NCBI GenBank assembly: GCA_025936045.1
Contig: JAICUB010000009.1
Location: 62,001 to 126,000 of the forward strand
DNA: 64,000 bases
Origin: Polyangiaceae bacterium
GTDB lineage: Bacteria; Myxococcota_A; Polyangia; Polyangiales; Polyangiaceae
Reading direction: 5' to 3'
A program made the position numbers and the translations under genes. Below are positions 1-9,497 of the stretch, in pieces (positions within the stretch are counted from its first letter, which is position 1; every line of letters begins with the position of its first letter). Below the pieces are notes generated by a model. That model did not search any database. It worked only from the letters and a program-made list of their open reading frames with translations, and was not told the origin of the DNA.

Positions 1-906
1 AAGAAGATGGTCGCGACTGCCGAGCACTTCTTCGTCTCGCTCGGGATGGCGCCGCTGCCGGCGACCTTTTGGGAACGGAGCCTGTTCGTGAAGCCGCGCG
101 ACCGCGAGGTCGAGTGCCACGCGAGCGCGTGGGATTTGGGACTGAGCGGCGATTTACGCGTAAAAATGTGCATCCAGGTCGATGCGGGCGACTTTTTGAC
201 GATTCACCACGAGCTCGGGCACGACTTTTACTACCAGCAGTACCACTCGCTCCCGCCGCTCTTCCAAAGCGGAGCGAACGACGGGTTCCACGAGGGCATC
301 GGCGACACGATCGCGCTCAGCGTGACGCCCGCGTACTTGAAGGAGATCGGGCTCGTCGAGCGCGTGACGGACGATCCGAAAGCGGATCTGAACGCTCTGC
401 TCGATCGAGCGCTGCACGCGATCGCGTTCTTGCCGTTCGGGAAGCTGCTCGACGAGTGGCGCTGGCGGGTGTTCGACGGGCGTACGCCTCCCTCCGCGTA
501 CAACCAGAGCTACTGGGAGCTGCGGCGGAAGTACCAGGGCGTCGTGGCGCCCGTGGCGCGGAGCGAAGCGGACTTCGACGCGGGCTCGAAGTATCACGTC
601 GCGGCGAACGTGCCGTACACGCGCTACTTCCTGGCGCAGATCCTCGAGTATCAGTTCCACCGGGCGCTCTGTCGCGCGGCCGGGCAAACGGGGCCGCTCC
701 ACCGCTGCTCGATTTACGGCAACGCCGACGCGGGCAGGAAGCTCATGGCGATGCTCGAGCTCGGCGCGAGCAAGCCGTGGCCGGACGCGCTCGCCGCCAT
801 TTCGGGCGAGCGGGCGATGGACCCGAGCGCGATCCTCGACTACTTCGCGCCGCTTTCGGCGTGGCTCGACGAGCAAACCAAAGGGGAACGTTGCGGCTGG
901 GACTGA
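1..906 (+). CDS. M2 family metallopeptidase (peptidyl-dipeptidase A-like), C-terminal part
   Basis: The reading frame is open from the first base, so the 5' end lies outside the window and about the last 300 residues are visible. They contain the gluzincin zinc site HHELGH (codons at about 205-222), followed by an FHEGIGD segment that supplies the third zinc ligand. The spacing and surrounding residues resemble peptidyl-dipeptidase A (angiotensin-converting enzyme, peptidase family M2), which removes C-terminal dipeptides. Bacterial members are usually about 600 residues and often exported; export cannot be judged here because the N-terminus is missing. The stop TGA is at 904-906, 70 bases from a convergent gene. 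Confidence 0.9.
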   Translation, partial: KKMVATAEHFFVSLGMAPLPATFWERSLFVKPRDREVECHASAWDLGLSGDLRVKMCIQVDAGDFLTIHHELGHDFYYQQYHSLPPLFQSGANDGFHEGIGDTIALSVTPAYLKEIGLVERVTDDPKADLNALLDRALHAIAFLPFGKLLDEWRWRVFDGRTPPSAYNQSYWELRRKYQGVVAPVARSEADFDAGSKYHVAANVPYTRYFLAQILEYQFHRALCRAAGQTGPLHRCSIYGNADAGRKLMAMLELGASKPWPDALAAISGERAMDPSAILDYFAPLSAWLDEQTKGERCGWD

Positions 907-921
907 CGCGCCGAACCCCGA

Positions 922-939
922 GCACGGGTTTCTCCGTGC
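922..939. terminator. Short hairpin between convergent genes
   Basis: A perfect 6-bp stem GCACGG/CCGTGC with a six-base loop lies just after the peptidase stop and before the end of the opposite-strand gene. There is no T-run, so intrinsic termination is a guess from position only. Confidence 0.25.
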
Positions 940-976
940 GGCGGTGACGTACGGCTGCGAGCTCGCTCGAAGCCTT

Positions 977-1579
977 TCAGGCGCGTGAGGGCGCGTGGCG
1001 GCCGTGCCAGACGTGACGGTGCGCGAGCTCCGGTTCCTCGTTCACGAGGTCGAGGAAGAGCGCGCGATAGTGCACGATGGCTTGGCGGAGCTCGTCGACG
1101 TCCGGTCGGGTGCCGCGCTGGACGTTCGCGGTCGCGAGCGCGCGCGCCGCGCGATAGTGCTGCACGACGGCCGCGTGCTCCACCGAGAGGTCGGCGACGC
1201 GCTGGTCGAAGTGCTCCTGCTCGTAGCCGCGCGCCTCCATCACGGCTTTGATGAGCGCGTCGGCGCGCTGCACGGCCGCGGCCGGGTCGTCGAAGAAGAA
1301 GCTCTCCACCTGGTTCCAGTTGGCGGTGAATTGACGGCGCTCGCGCTCGCGCAGCGGGCGCAACTCGAGCGAGCGAATGCGGCGCTCGCGTGCGAGGAGC
1401 TCGCGGTCCGCGCGCGTTTCGCTCCCGAGATCGTCGACGGCTCGCTCGTACTCGGGACCGAAGCGGTCCACGAGCTCCGCATGGCGGCGCCGCTTGTTAT
1501 TTACGACGACCAAGCCTACGACGAGCAAAAGCACCGCGAGCGCTACGACGAGCACGAGTAACTGAGTCGAATTCGGCAT
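977..1579 (-). CDS. Membrane-anchored protein of unknown function with an N-terminal transmembrane helix
   Basis: A 200-residue protein. Residues 5-27 form one hydrophobic helix followed by basic residues (NNKRRR), giving a type II-like anchor with the rest in the cytoplasm. The soluble part is charged and helical, with RFGPEYERAVDDLG near residues 39-52 and DLSVEHAAVVQHYRAA later. These blocks resemble a family of small single-pass proteins of unknown function that I know from actinobacteria and myxobacteria. ATG at 1579 is preceded by GGAG six bases away. It ends convergently with the M2 peptidase, and the kinase gene lies 31 bases upstream on the same strand, so co-transcription is possible. 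No catalytic motif is visible. Confidence 0.75.
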   Translation of the reverse strand: MPNSTQLLVLVVALAVLLLVVGLVVVNNKRRRHAELVDRFGPEYERAVDDLGSETRADRELLARERRIRSLELRPLRERERRQFTANWNQVESFFFDDPAAAVQRADALIKAVMEARGYEQEHFDQRVADLSVEHAAVVQHYRAARALATANVQRGTRPDVDELRQAIVHYRALFLDLVNEEPELAHRHVWHGRHAPSRA

Positions 1580-1610
1580 CGGCCTCTCCGTTTCCCTGCG
1601 TGACTGCCGG

Positions 1611-3062
1611 TCACTGGTCCTTCATGTAAGACGGTTCGTCCGCAATCGAGTCGAGGCGCATGAGGCCCTGATCGTCGAGCCAGCGCTGGTAGCGCTCGAT
1701 GCGCCGGCGGATCTCGAGCGGTGAAAGTCCGAGCTCGTTCGGGAGCTCGGCGGCGCCGGGCGTCGCGGCACCTTTACGGTCGCGCTCGGGTTCGGCGAGC
1801 GCGCCGTGGGCCGCGAGGTCGAGCGGGTACGTCCGCGCTCCGGTTTCGTCGAGCGGCGCCGGGGCCGGGCCGTCGTCGAGCGCCGCCGCCGCCTGCGAGG
1901 GCCAGGCGAGCACCACGGGCGCGCCACCGGCCGCGACGACCGACGCGCGCCCGAACGCCACGAGCGTGAGCGCGACGGCCGCCGCCAAGCCGACGGCGCC
2001 GACCCAGTGTGCGCGTCGCGTCCGCTCTGGGGGCGGCGGCGCCGAGGGACGTGCGAGCGGCGGGAGCGAACCGAGCTCTTCAGGCACTACGTCGACGACC
2101 GGCTCGAAGAACGCGGTCGTCTCGATGACGTGCGCCTCACCGTTCGCGTGGATACAAGCGAAGCGCTGGAGCGCCTGCCCGAGCGCCGCCACGTCGCGGT
2201 AACGCGCGTCGGGGTTCTTGTCGAGGCACTGCATGACGATCGCCTCGAGCTCGGGCGCGACGTCGGGGCGTACGCTGCGGAGGGGCGGCGCGGGCGCGGT
2301 GAGCACCTTGGCGCACACCTCCGGCATGCTCGTGCCGTCGAACGGCCGCTGCCCGCTCAAGAGCTCGAACAACACGACGCCCACCGACCAGATGTCGCTC
2401 CGGTGGTCGACGTTCGAGGGATCGAGCATCTGCTCGGGCGACATGTAGTGCGGCGAGCCGAGGCTCTGATCGTGGTTCGTGAGGCTCGTGACGCTCGTGG
2501 TGCCGTCGAACATCTGCTTGGAGATGCCGAAATCGAGGATTTTGACGGCGAAACGGCCGTCGCCGCGCCGCACTAGAAACGCGTTGCTCGGCTTGATGTC
2601 GCGATGGACGATGCCCGCCGCGTGCGCCTCGGCCAGCGCTTCGGCAATCTGCAGCGCGACGTTGACGGCGTCGAGGGCCGAAAGCGGGCCGTGCTCTTGC
2701 AGGTACTTCTCGAGCTCGACGCCTTCGAGCAGCTCCATGACGAGGTACGGCTCGCCGCTCTCGAGCTGTCCCACGTCGTGGACGCGCGTGACGCGATCGC
2801 TCTTGAGCAGCGCCGCACGGCGGGCTTCGTTCAAAAAGCGCCGCACGAATTCCTCGTCGTCCTTGAAGTCGGGACGAATGAGCTTGATCGCGACGGGCGT
2901 ATCGAGGCCGACGTGGGTCGCGCGGCACACGATGCCCATCCCTCCCTCGCCGATGGGCTCGTCCACGCGGTAGCGGTCACCGATGATTTGCCCCGGACTC
3001 ACGCTCGTCGACGTGGGCATGCGCGCGGACTTGGCTTCTTCGCTCAGGGCAGCTTCCGGCAT
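1611..3062 (-). CDS. Membrane-anchored Hanks-type Ser/Thr protein kinase
   Basis: A 483-residue protein with a complete kinase domain at about residues 30-295. It has the glycine loop GEGGMG, the VAIKLIRP lysine, the catalytic loop HRDIKPSN, the DFG motif in ILDFGISK and the activation-segment end [10 protein letters not shown]. One transmembrane segment ([18 protein letters not shown]) follows a proline-rich linker, and about 110 low-complexity residues lie beyond it. The kinase is therefore cytoplasmic with a presumed periplasmic tail, the usual myxobacterial Pkn layout. No PASTA or other recognisable sensor domain is seen outside the membrane. ATG at 3062 was taken; an in-frame ATG at 3020 is a possible alternative because the conserved part begins only after it. 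Substrates cannot be predicted. Confidence 0.92.
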   Translation of the reverse strand: MPEAALSEEAKSARMPTSTSVSPGQIIGDRYRVDEPIGEGGMGIVCRATHVGLDTPVAIKLIRPDFKDDEEFVRRFLNEARRAALLKSDRVTRVHDVGQLESGEPYLVMELLEGVELEKYLQEHGPLSALDAVNVALQIAEALAEAHAAGIVHRDIKPSNAFLVRRGDGRFAVKILDFGISKQMFDGTTSVTSLTNHDQSLGSPHYMSPEQMLDPSNVDHRSDIWSVGVVLFELLSGQRPFDGTSMPEVCAKVLTAPAPPLRSVRPDVAPELEAIVMQCLDKNPDARYRDVAALGQALQRFACIHANGEAHVIETTAFFEPVVDVVPEELGSLPPLARPSAPPPPERTRRAHWVGAVGLAAAVALTLVAFGRASVVAAGGAPVVLAWPSQAAAALDDGPAPAPLDETGARTYPLDLAAHGALAEPERDRKGAATPGAAELPNELGLSPLEIRRRIERYQRWLDDQGLMRLDSIADEPSYMKDQ

Positions 3063-3194
3063 GAGGACTCACCCGGCACGAAGCATCCGTCGTGCCAGGT
3101 TTTCGGCGGCCGCAAGCAGCTCCGCGGCGACCTGCCGGGCGTCCTAGCGCGCGACGCCACGGCGCGGCAGACTGCCTCACACAGTCTCCCACGC

Positions 3195-4889
3195 ATGACG
3201 CAAATCCACGGCAACACCGCCGGTCTCGCCGCAAGCGCGCTCAAGGCGCTCGAACGCATCTACCGCCGCCGCGTGTCACTCGATCGCATCGCCACGCCGG
3301 AGTTGATTCGCTCGCTCGCCGAGGCGTCGCGCGAGACGGGGCGCCAGGTGGGCGCGCTCGTTCACCGCTCCGGCAACGTAGACTCGGTGATCGTCGGGCA
3401 TGCCACGGGGCTCATGCTGCCGGACATCGGTCGCTTGCGCGCCGCCGAGGGGCGTTTTCGAGCCCTGAGGCTCGTGCACACGCACCTTTACAACGAGCCG
3501 CTCACGCGCGACGACTTGGTCGATCTCACGCGCCTGAGGCTCGACCTCGTCGCCGCGGTGCTGCTCGACAGCGAGGGCGAGCCGCTGCGCTTCACGTGGG
3601 CGTACAACGTGCCGGCCGCCGAGGGCCGCGACACGCCATACGAGGTCGTCGGGCCGCTGCCGCACGGCGCGCCGCAACCCGACTTCGGCGCGCTCATCGG
3701 CTCGCTCGAAGCCGAATTCGCGCGCCAATTCCGCCATCGGACGCGCAAGGCCAAGGACGGGCTCGCCATCCTCGTGCACGTCGGGGAAAAGCAGAGCCGC
3801 GGGGCGCTCGCGACGGCCAAAACGCGGCTCGAGGAGCTCGCGGCGCTCGCCGAGACGGCCGGTGTCGCCGTCGCCGACCGCGTGATTCAGCTGCGCGAGC
3901 GGCTCGATCCGAACCTCCTGCTCGGTTCCGGCAAGCTCGAAGAGGTCGTGACGCGCGCGATCGAGCTCGACGTGGAGACGCTGATTTTCGACTGCGATCT
4001 CAGCCCCGCGCAAGCGCACGGCATCGCCTCGCGCACCGACCTCAAGGTGCTCGACCGCACCCAGCTCATCCTCGACATTTTCGCGCAGCGCGCCGAGAGC
4101 CGCGACGGCAAGCTGCAGGTCGAGCTCGCGCAGCTGAAGTACACGCTGCCGCGCCTCGGACAGAAGGACGACGCCCTCAGCCGCTTGACCGGCGGCATCG
4201 GCGGGCGCGGACCCGGCGAAACCAAGCTCGAGCTCGGGCGGCGCCGCGCTCGCGAGCGTATTCAACGGCTCGAACGCGAGCTCCGGCAGATTGGCAAGCA
4301 GCGCGGAGTACGCTCGCACAAGCGCAGCGAAAGCGGGCTTTTGCGCGTGGCCATCGTCGGTTACACGAACGCCGGCAAGAGCACGCTGTTGAACGCGCTC
4401 ACGCGCGCCGGGGTCCTCGCGGAAGACAAGCTCTTCGCGACGCTCGATCCGCGCTCGCGCAGGCTCGAGCTCGGCGCGGGCAATACCGTGATCCTGAGTG
4501 ACACCGTGGGCTTGATTCGCGCCATGCCCGCGGCGCTCTTCGCCGCCTTTCGCTCGACGTTCGAAGAGGCGGCGTTGGCCGACCTCCTGCTCGAGGTGAT
4601 CGACGCGTCGAGCCCCGAGCGCGACGAGCACGTGCAGACGACCGAGACCGTCTTGGCCGAGCTCGGGCTCGTCGACCGGCCCCGGCTCCGAGCGTACAAC
4701 AAAGTCGACCGGCTCGAGCCCGCCGAACGCGAGGCGCTCGCCGCGACCGCCGACGGCATTGCCGTGTCCGCGTTCGAAGCCGATTCGCTGAAGCTACTGA
4801 GCGAGCGTCTCCTGCTCGAGCTCGAGCGCATCCGCGACCGCCCGCGCCGCGACGAAGAAGCGTGGACCGAAGCGGAAGCCGGCTATTGA
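3195..4889 (+). CDS. hflX: Ribosome-splitting GTPase HflX with N-terminal extension
   Basis: 564 residues from the ATG at 3195. The core from about residue 200 matches HflX: the RDGKLQVELAQLKYTLPRL and GGRGPGETKLE blocks, then a GTPase domain with G1 GYTNAGKS, G3 DTVG and G4 NKVD. HflX binds the 50S subunit and splits stalled or hibernating 70S ribosomes, especially under heat stress. The first ~195 residues are an extra domain (starting MTQIHGNTAGL, with a VHTHLYNEPLTRDDL segment) that E. coli HflX lacks. I know similar extensions from deltaproteobacterial and clostridial HflX, so it is probably ancestral in this group. The open frame extends upstream of 3195, but that part reads as an antisense shadow of the kinase gene. 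Confidence 0.95.
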   Translation: MTQIHGNTAGLAASALKALERIYRRRVSLDRIATPELIRSLAEASRETGRQVGALVHRSGNVDSVIVGHATGLMLPDIGRLRAAEGRFRALRLVHTHLYNEPLTRDDLVDLTRLRLDLVAAVLLDSEGEPLRFTWAYNVPAAEGRDTPYEVVGPLPHGAPQPDFGALIGSLEAEFARQFRHRTRKAKDGLAILVHVGEKQSRGALATAKTRLEELAALAETAGVAVADRVIQLRERLDPNLLLGSGKLEEVVTRAIELDVETLIFDCDLSPAQAHGIASRTDLKVLDRTQLILDIFAQRAESRDGKLQVELAQLKYTLPRLGQKDDALSRLTGGIGGRGPGETKLELGRRRARERIQRLERELRQIGKQRGVRSHKRSESGLLRVAIVGYTNAGKSTLLNALTRAGVLAEDKLFATLDPRSRRLELGAGNTVILSDTVGLIRAMPAALFAAFRSTFEEAALADLLLEVIDASSPERDEHVQTTETVLAELGLVDRPRLRAYNKVDRLEPAEREALAATADGIAVSAFEADSLKLLSERLLLELERIRDRPRRDEEAWTEAEAGY

Positions 4890-4904
4890 GCCCGCGCTCC
4901 GGGC
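4890..4904. terminator. GC hairpin between convergent hflX and debranching-enzyme genes
   Basis: A 5-bp stem GCCCG/CGGGC with loop CGCTC begins one base after the hflX stop and lies before the convergent gene end at 4915. There is no T-run. The call rests on position. Confidence 0.25.
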
Positions 4905-4914
4905 GTAGCACCCC

Positions 4915-7098
4915 TCACGATACGCTCGATTTCACGACCGAAACGTCGATCGTGCTCTTGGCGTCGAGTACGTTGACTCCGACGTCTTCGGGGTGTCGCA
5001 CGAGACGCAGATCGACGCGCTCGTTGCCGACGCGCAAGCGGCGAATCTCGAGGGTGTCGATGAAGTCCGGCAGCCGGGGGCGGTTGAAGACCACGCGCTT
5101 CTTTTCGGCGTTCGTTTCGAGACCGAGCACGGCGCTCAACAGTGAAAACGGCGACGCCGCGGCCCACGCCTGCGGCAGGCACGCGACCGGATAGCGAATC
5201 GGCTCCTGTCCGGGCTTGCGCTCGAAACCGCAGAAGAGCTCGGGCAAGCGCTGGAAGTCCACGTACGAAGCGCACTCGTAAAAGGACTCGAGGAGCCGGA
5301 GCGGCAACGTCCGATCCAAAAATTCCGAAAAGCCGAGCGCGATGATCGCGTTGTCGTGCGGCCACACCGAGCCGTTGTGGTACGACATCGGGTTGTAACG
5401 CGCTTCTTTCGCGCCGAGCGTGCGCACGCCCCAGCCCGAAAACATCTCGGGCGAGAGCAGCGCGTCGTGCAGCGCCGCAACGCGCGAGGGCAGCGCGATG
5501 CGCGTGTAAAGACAATGCCCGGCGTTCGAGTTCCGCACGCGGCACGGCCGCTTCTTGCCGTCGAGCGCGAGCGCGTACATGCCGAGCTCGTCGCGCCAGA
5601 ACGCTTCGTCGAAGCGCTGCTGGAGCTCGCGCGCGAGCCGTTCCGAGCGGTCCGCGCGCGCAGTATCGCCGAGCGCCCGCGCGAGCCGAGCGAAGCCGAG
5701 CCGGGCCGCGAAGGCGTAACCCTGCACCTCGCAGAGCGCGATCGGTCCCTCCGCGAGCGCGCCGTCCGAATGCGACACGGAGTCCTGCGAATCCTTCCAG
5801 CCCTGTTGCACGAGGCCGTCGTTCGAGCGCCTGCCGTACTCGACGAAACCGTCGCCGTCTTGGTCGCCGTACTCGTCGAGCCAGCCGATCGCCCGCTCGA
5901 GGTGCGGCCAAATTTCGCGAATGAGCCCGAGATCCCCGGTCACGCCGTAGTACGCCGCCGCCAGCATCACGTAGAGCGGCGTCGAATCGATGCTGCCGTA
6001 ATAGCGCCCGAAAGGCACCTCGTGCAGCATCGCCATCTCGCCGTCGCGCATCTCGTGGACGATCTTGCCGGGCTCGGCGTCGGCGGAAGGGTCGAGCTCC
6101 TTGGCCTGATATGCCGAGAGAAAGCGCAAGACGCCCGCCGCCATCCGCTGATCGACCCACAGCATCTGGAGCGCCGTCCAGATGCCGTCACGGCCGAAAG
6201 GCGTGCTGAACCAGGGCACGCCCGCATACGGATAGGAGCCGTACTCGGTCGCGGTCGAAAGCATGCGCAGATCCGCGCGCGACCGCTCGAGCCAGCGATT
6301 GAAATGCGCGTTCGAGGTGAAGACACGCGTCTCGTCCGCTTCGTCGCGGCGGCAGGCGTCGAGCGCCGCGCCCGCGGCCGCGTCGAAGTTCGCCCGCCTG
6401 CGCGTGGAGCGAGCGGCGGGCTGAAAGGTGATGCTCCACTCGAGCTCGAGCTCGCCCGCGGGCGGCAAGGTGAGCTCGAAGGTCGCTTCGATGGCCGACA
6501 CGTGCTTGGGAGTCCGCGAGAACTCGAGCTCGGTGCAACGCTCGACGCCGTCGAGTCCCATGTACGGAATTCGCACGGAGCCCTCCGCGATCACCGCCTC
6601 CCGGCGCTGGCCGCGCGCCGCGCGCGGCGTCCCGCGGACTTCGAAGATATCGGCGAAATCTGCGTCGAACTCGAAGGTGAGCGGGAACGTCACGAGCCCC
6701 CCCGAGTAGTTGCGCACGTGGATACGCTCGAAGTACGCGTTGTCGCGCAAGAGCGCGCGGCGCGCGAGGTGTACGGTACCGTGCTCGACGACGCGACCGT
6801 CCACGTGCATTTCCGGGTTCGAGAGGTCGACGGCGAGCAGGAGGTTGTTCTCGAGCACGCTCGAACAGAGCAGCATGGGCGGACGCTTGGCGAAGCGCAC
6901 GCGCAGGCGCGACAGGTAACGCGTGCCCCGGTAATAGATACCCTGTTCGCCGCGTCCCGTCGGCAGGATCTCGCCGAGCCGGTCCACGATGAGAAACGCG
7001 TCGTCGTGCTTGAGGACACGGCCGCCCTCGGTCTCGTGCGAGGGCGAACCTACGATGTGATGGTCGGGGCCGTGCTCGGAGCTTGGTTCAGGCTGCAT
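4915..7098 (-). CDS. Glycogen debranching-type amylo-alpha-1,6-glucosidase
   Basis: 727 residues without a signal peptide, so cytoplasmic. The N-terminal ~330 residues (DDAFLIVDRLGEILPTG and GIYYRGTRYLSRLRV) form the beta-rich GDE N-terminal domain. The C-terminal half is an (alpha/alpha)6 barrel with WFSTPFGRDGIWTALQM, SIDSTPLYVMLAAAYYG and SYHNGSVWPHDNAIIALG, typical of bacterial amylo-alpha-1,6-glucosidases, which hydrolyse alpha-1,6 branch points of glycogen or related oligosaccharides. The start ATG overlaps the end of the upstream glycosyltransferase gene by 11 bases, so the two are co-translated. This pairing is common in bacteria and suggests joint handling of an alpha-glucan or trehalose-like compound. 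The exact substrate is unproven. Confidence 0.92.
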   Translation of the reverse strand: MQPEPSSEHGPDHHIVGSPSHETEGGRVLKHDDAFLIVDRLGEILPTGRGEQGIYYRGTRYLSRLRVRFAKRPPMLLCSSVLENNLLLAVDLSNPEMHVDGRVVEHGTVHLARRALLRDNAYFERIHVRNYSGGLVTFPLTFEFDADFADIFEVRGTPRAARGQRREAVIAEGSVRIPYMGLDGVERCTELEFSRTPKHVSAIEATFELTLPPAGELELEWSITFQPAARSTRRRANFDAAAGAALDACRRDEADETRVFTSNAHFNRWLERSRADLRMLSTATEYGSYPYAGVPWFSTPFGRDGIWTALQMLWVDQRMAAGVLRFLSAYQAKELDPSADAEPGKIVHEMRDGEMAMLHEVPFGRYYGSIDSTPLYVMLAAAYYGVTGDLGLIREIWPHLERAIGWLDEYGDQDGDGFVEYGRRSNDGLVQQGWKDSQDSVSHSDGALAEGPIALCEVQGYAFAARLGFARLARALGDTARADRSERLARELQQRFDEAFWRDELGMYALALDGKKRPCRVRNSNAGHCLYTRIALPSRVAALHDALLSPEMFSGWGVRTLGAKEARYNPMSYHNGSVWPHDNAIIALGFSEFLDRTLPLRLLESFYECASYVDFQRLPELFCGFERKPGQEPIRYPVACLPQAWAAASPFSLLSAVLGLETNAEKKRVVFNRPRLPDFIDTLEIRRLRVGNERVDLRLVRHPEDVGVNVLDAKSTIDVSVVKSSVS

Positions 7099-8143
7099 GG
7101 ATGCGCCCCTCCCGCGATCGCTCGCGGATCAGCCGCTCGTAGATCGCGACGTAGTCGCGCGCCATGCGCGTCGCCGAGAAGCGCTCCTCGAACACGCGCC
7201 GAACGCGCGCGCGATCGAGCTCCCCCACGCGCCGCGTCGCCGCGATCGCGCCCTCCACGTCGTCGACGACGAAGCCGGTCACGCCGTCGTCGACCACCTC
7301 GCGCACCGAGCCGCGATCGATGGCGATGACCGGCGTCCCGCACGCCATCGCCTCGATCATCACGAGCCCGAACGGCTCCGGCCAATCGATCGGGAAGAGC
7401 AGCGCGCGCGATTTACCGACGAAGTCGGCCTTCTCCGTCTCCGAGATTTCACCGACGAACTCGACCAGTGGGTTGTCGAAGAGGTGTTCGATCTCCGTTT
7501 CGAAGTATTTTTTGTCGGCGTCCGCGATCTTCGCGGCGATGCGCAGCTTCATGCCGAGCGCCGTCGCGATTTCGATCGCACGGTCGACGCGCTTCTCGGG
7601 TGAGATCCGGCCGACGAAGGAGAGGTAGTCGTCCGGCTTCGGAGTGAACGGCAGGAGCTCGGTAGGCAGCCCGTGCTGGACGGTCGCAACCCAGTTCGCG
7701 TCCGGCAGAGGCGCGCGCTGGGCGTTCGAGATGGAAACAACCGGCATTTCTGGGAAGGCCGCGTAAAGCGGCTTCAAATCGGGCATGTCGAGCCGGCCGT
7801 GCAGCGTCGTCACGCTGGGGATGTCGAGCGCCCTCGTCATCAAGAAGTGCAGGTAGTCGATGTGAAAGTGGACGATGTCGTATTGGGCAAAGTCACGTGA
7901 CAGGCGCTCGAGCATGACGAAGTGGTGAGCGAGCGAATCGATGCACCCGTCGTCGAGGCGTAGCGAGCGCGCGCAGATGGGCACGAGCTTCGCCGTCGTG
8001 CGCGAATCGCCGGCGGCGTAGAGCGTCACGTCGTGACCGAGCTTGACGAGCTCGTCGGTCAGAAAAGAAACGACACGTTCGGTTCCCCCGTACAGTTGGG
8101 GCGGGACGCTCTCATACAGCGGCGAAACTTGAGCGATGCGCAT
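7088..8143 (-). CDS. Glycosyltransferase family 4 (GT-B fold)
   Basis: 351 residues. The N-terminal MRIAQVSPLYESVPPQLYGG is typical of GT4 enzymes, and the donor-binding half has SFVGRISPEKRVDRAIEIA and the EPFGLVMIEAMACGTPVIA segment with its E-x7-E pattern. It retains nucleotide-sugar donors and transfers sugar with retention of configuration; the acceptor is not evident. An open frame continues about 120 codons upstream but is basic and unlike the family, so ATG at 8143 was chosen. It leads the two-gene operon with the debranching enzyme and is divergent from ackA across 148 bases. Confidence 0.9.
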   Translation of the reverse strand: MRIAQVSPLYESVPPQLYGGTERVVSFLTDELVKLGHDVTLYAAGDSRTTAKLVPICARSLRLDDGCIDSLAHHFVMLERLSRDFAQYDIVHFHIDYLHFLMTRALDIPSVTTLHGRLDMPDLKPLYAAFPEMPVVSISNAQRAPLPDANWVATVQHGLPTELLPFTPKPDDYLSFVGRISPEKRVDRAIEIATALGMKLRIAAKIADADKKYFETEIEHLFDNPLVEFVGEISETEKADFVGKSRALLFPIDWPEPFGLVMIEAMACGTPVIAIDRGSVREVVDDGVTGFVVDDVEGAIAATRRVGELDRARVRRVFEERFSATRMARDYVAIYERLIRERSREGRIHAA

Positions 8144-8291
8144 ACTTTGCGCGAAGCAAGAGCAGTGCCACGGTGCGACGCCGCGAGCGGCGATCTCGCG
8201 CAGTTCCTGCGCTGGCGTTGCACAAACCGATCTCCCGTGAGGCAAACGAGCACTTCCGCCCGCGACCCCACCATGCGACGACGAGAGCGCG

Positions 8292-9497
8292 ATGCAGAAC
8301 GCAGAGCGGGCGAGCGGCGGACGCGGGCGGGTCGTTCTCGCCGTCAACGCCGGCTCCTCGAGCCTGAAGCTCGCGTGTTTCACGATCACCGGCACGAAAC
8401 GCACACGGACGCTGAGCGTGCTCGTCGAGCGACTGGGCACGGACACGGCGCATGCAACGATTGAGCATGACGGACGGCGTGAGCAAGCCGTGCTGCCCGC
8501 CAAACCCAGCGCGGGAGCCCTCGCGCAATGGGTGTCGCAAATCGTCCCGCTCGCGAGCGTTGACGCGGTCGGGCACCGGCTCGTTCACGGGGGCTCGCGT
8601 TTCCGAGCGCCCGTCCGCGTGACGAGGGAGGTGTCGCAGGCGCTCCGCGCGCTCGTGCCGGTCGACCCGGCGCACATGCCGCTCGAGCTCGACCTGCTCG
8701 ACGCCTTCGCCGCTCTTCGCTCCGAGTTGCCGCAGATCGCCTGCTTCGACACGGCGTTCCACGCGAGCATGCCGCGCGTCGCGCGCCTCTTGCCGCTGCC
8801 CCGCCGTTACTTCGAGCGCGGCATCGAGCGCTTCGGTTTTCACGGACTCGCCTTCGAATCGGTCGTCGAAGAGCTCGCGCGTCGTGTCGCGCCCGCGCCG
8901 CTGCCGGCGCGCGTCGTCCTCGCCCATCTCGGCAGCGGCTCGAGCCTGTGCGCGCTCCGCGACGGCCGCTCGATCGAGACGACGATGGCGTTTACGCCTG
9001 TTTCCGGTGTCGCGACGAGCACGCGCTCGGGCGACCTCGACGCCGGGCTCGTGGCGTACCTCTTGCGCGAGGAAGGGCTCGACGCGAGCGCGTTCGAGCG
9101 GCTCGTGACGCGCGAAGCGGGGCTCTTGGGTCTCTCGGAAACGAGCGCCGACGTGCGCGACCTCATGGCCCGGCGCGCCACCGACGAACGCGCGGCGGAC
9201 GCCCTCGCCGTGTATTGCCATGGCGTGAAGAAGGCGCTCGGTGCCTGCGTCGCGCTGCTCGGCGGGCTCGACGCGCTCGCGTTTTCGGGCGGCGTCGGCG
9301 AGCACGCCGCTGAAATCCGCAGCGAGATCTGCGCGGGGCTCGGCGAGCTCGGCATCACGCTCGAGCCCGGCGCCAACGCCGCCGACGCCGCCGTGATTTC
9401 AGCGAGCGACACCCGCGTGCAGGTACACGTCGTGAAAGCCGACGAAGAAGCGATGATTGCGCACGCCACGAGCGAGCAGATCGAGGAGAAACCATGA
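8292..9497 (+). CDS. ackA: Acetate kinase
   Basis: 401 residues, the family's normal length. Recognisable blocks are [13 protein letters not shown] near the N-terminus, [18 protein letters not shown] (the aspartate is the general base), FGFHGLAF and the [13 protein letters not shown] phosphate-binding region. The enzyme interconverts acetyl phosphate + ADP with acetate + ATP. The stop overlaps the phosphoketolase start by four bases (ATGA at 9494-9497), so acetyl phosphate from the next enzyme is passed directly to this one for ATP formation. The first 12 residues are extra compared with typical AckA, but ATG at 8292 is the only good start. Confidence 0.96.
   Translation: MQNAERASGGRGRVVLAVNAGSSSLKLACFTITGTKRTRTLSVLVERLGTDTAHATIEHDGRREQAVLPAKPSAGALAQWVSQIVPLASVDAVGHRLVHGGSRFRAPVRVTREVSQALRALVPVDPAHMPLELDLLDAFAALRSELPQIACFDTAFHASMPRVARLLPLPRRYFERGIERFGFHGLAFESVVEELARRVAPAPLPARVVLAHLGSGSSLCALRDGRSIETTMAFTPVSGVATSTRSGDLDAGLVAYLLREEGLDASAFERLVTREAGLLGLSETSADVRDLMARRATDERAADALAVYCHGVKKALGACVALLGGLDALAFSGGVGEHAAEIRSEICAGLGELGITLEPGANAADAAVISASDTRVQVHVVKADEEAMIAHATSEQIEEKP

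Noticed and set aside
3195..3780. HflX N-terminal extension as a novel fusion
   Set aside because: A similar extension is known from other deltaproteobacterial and clostridial HflX proteins.
5356..7329. 657-residue plus-strand open frame opposite the debranching enzyme
   Set aside because: Arg/Val/His-rich translation without domain motifs; a shadow of the high-GC gene on the other strand.
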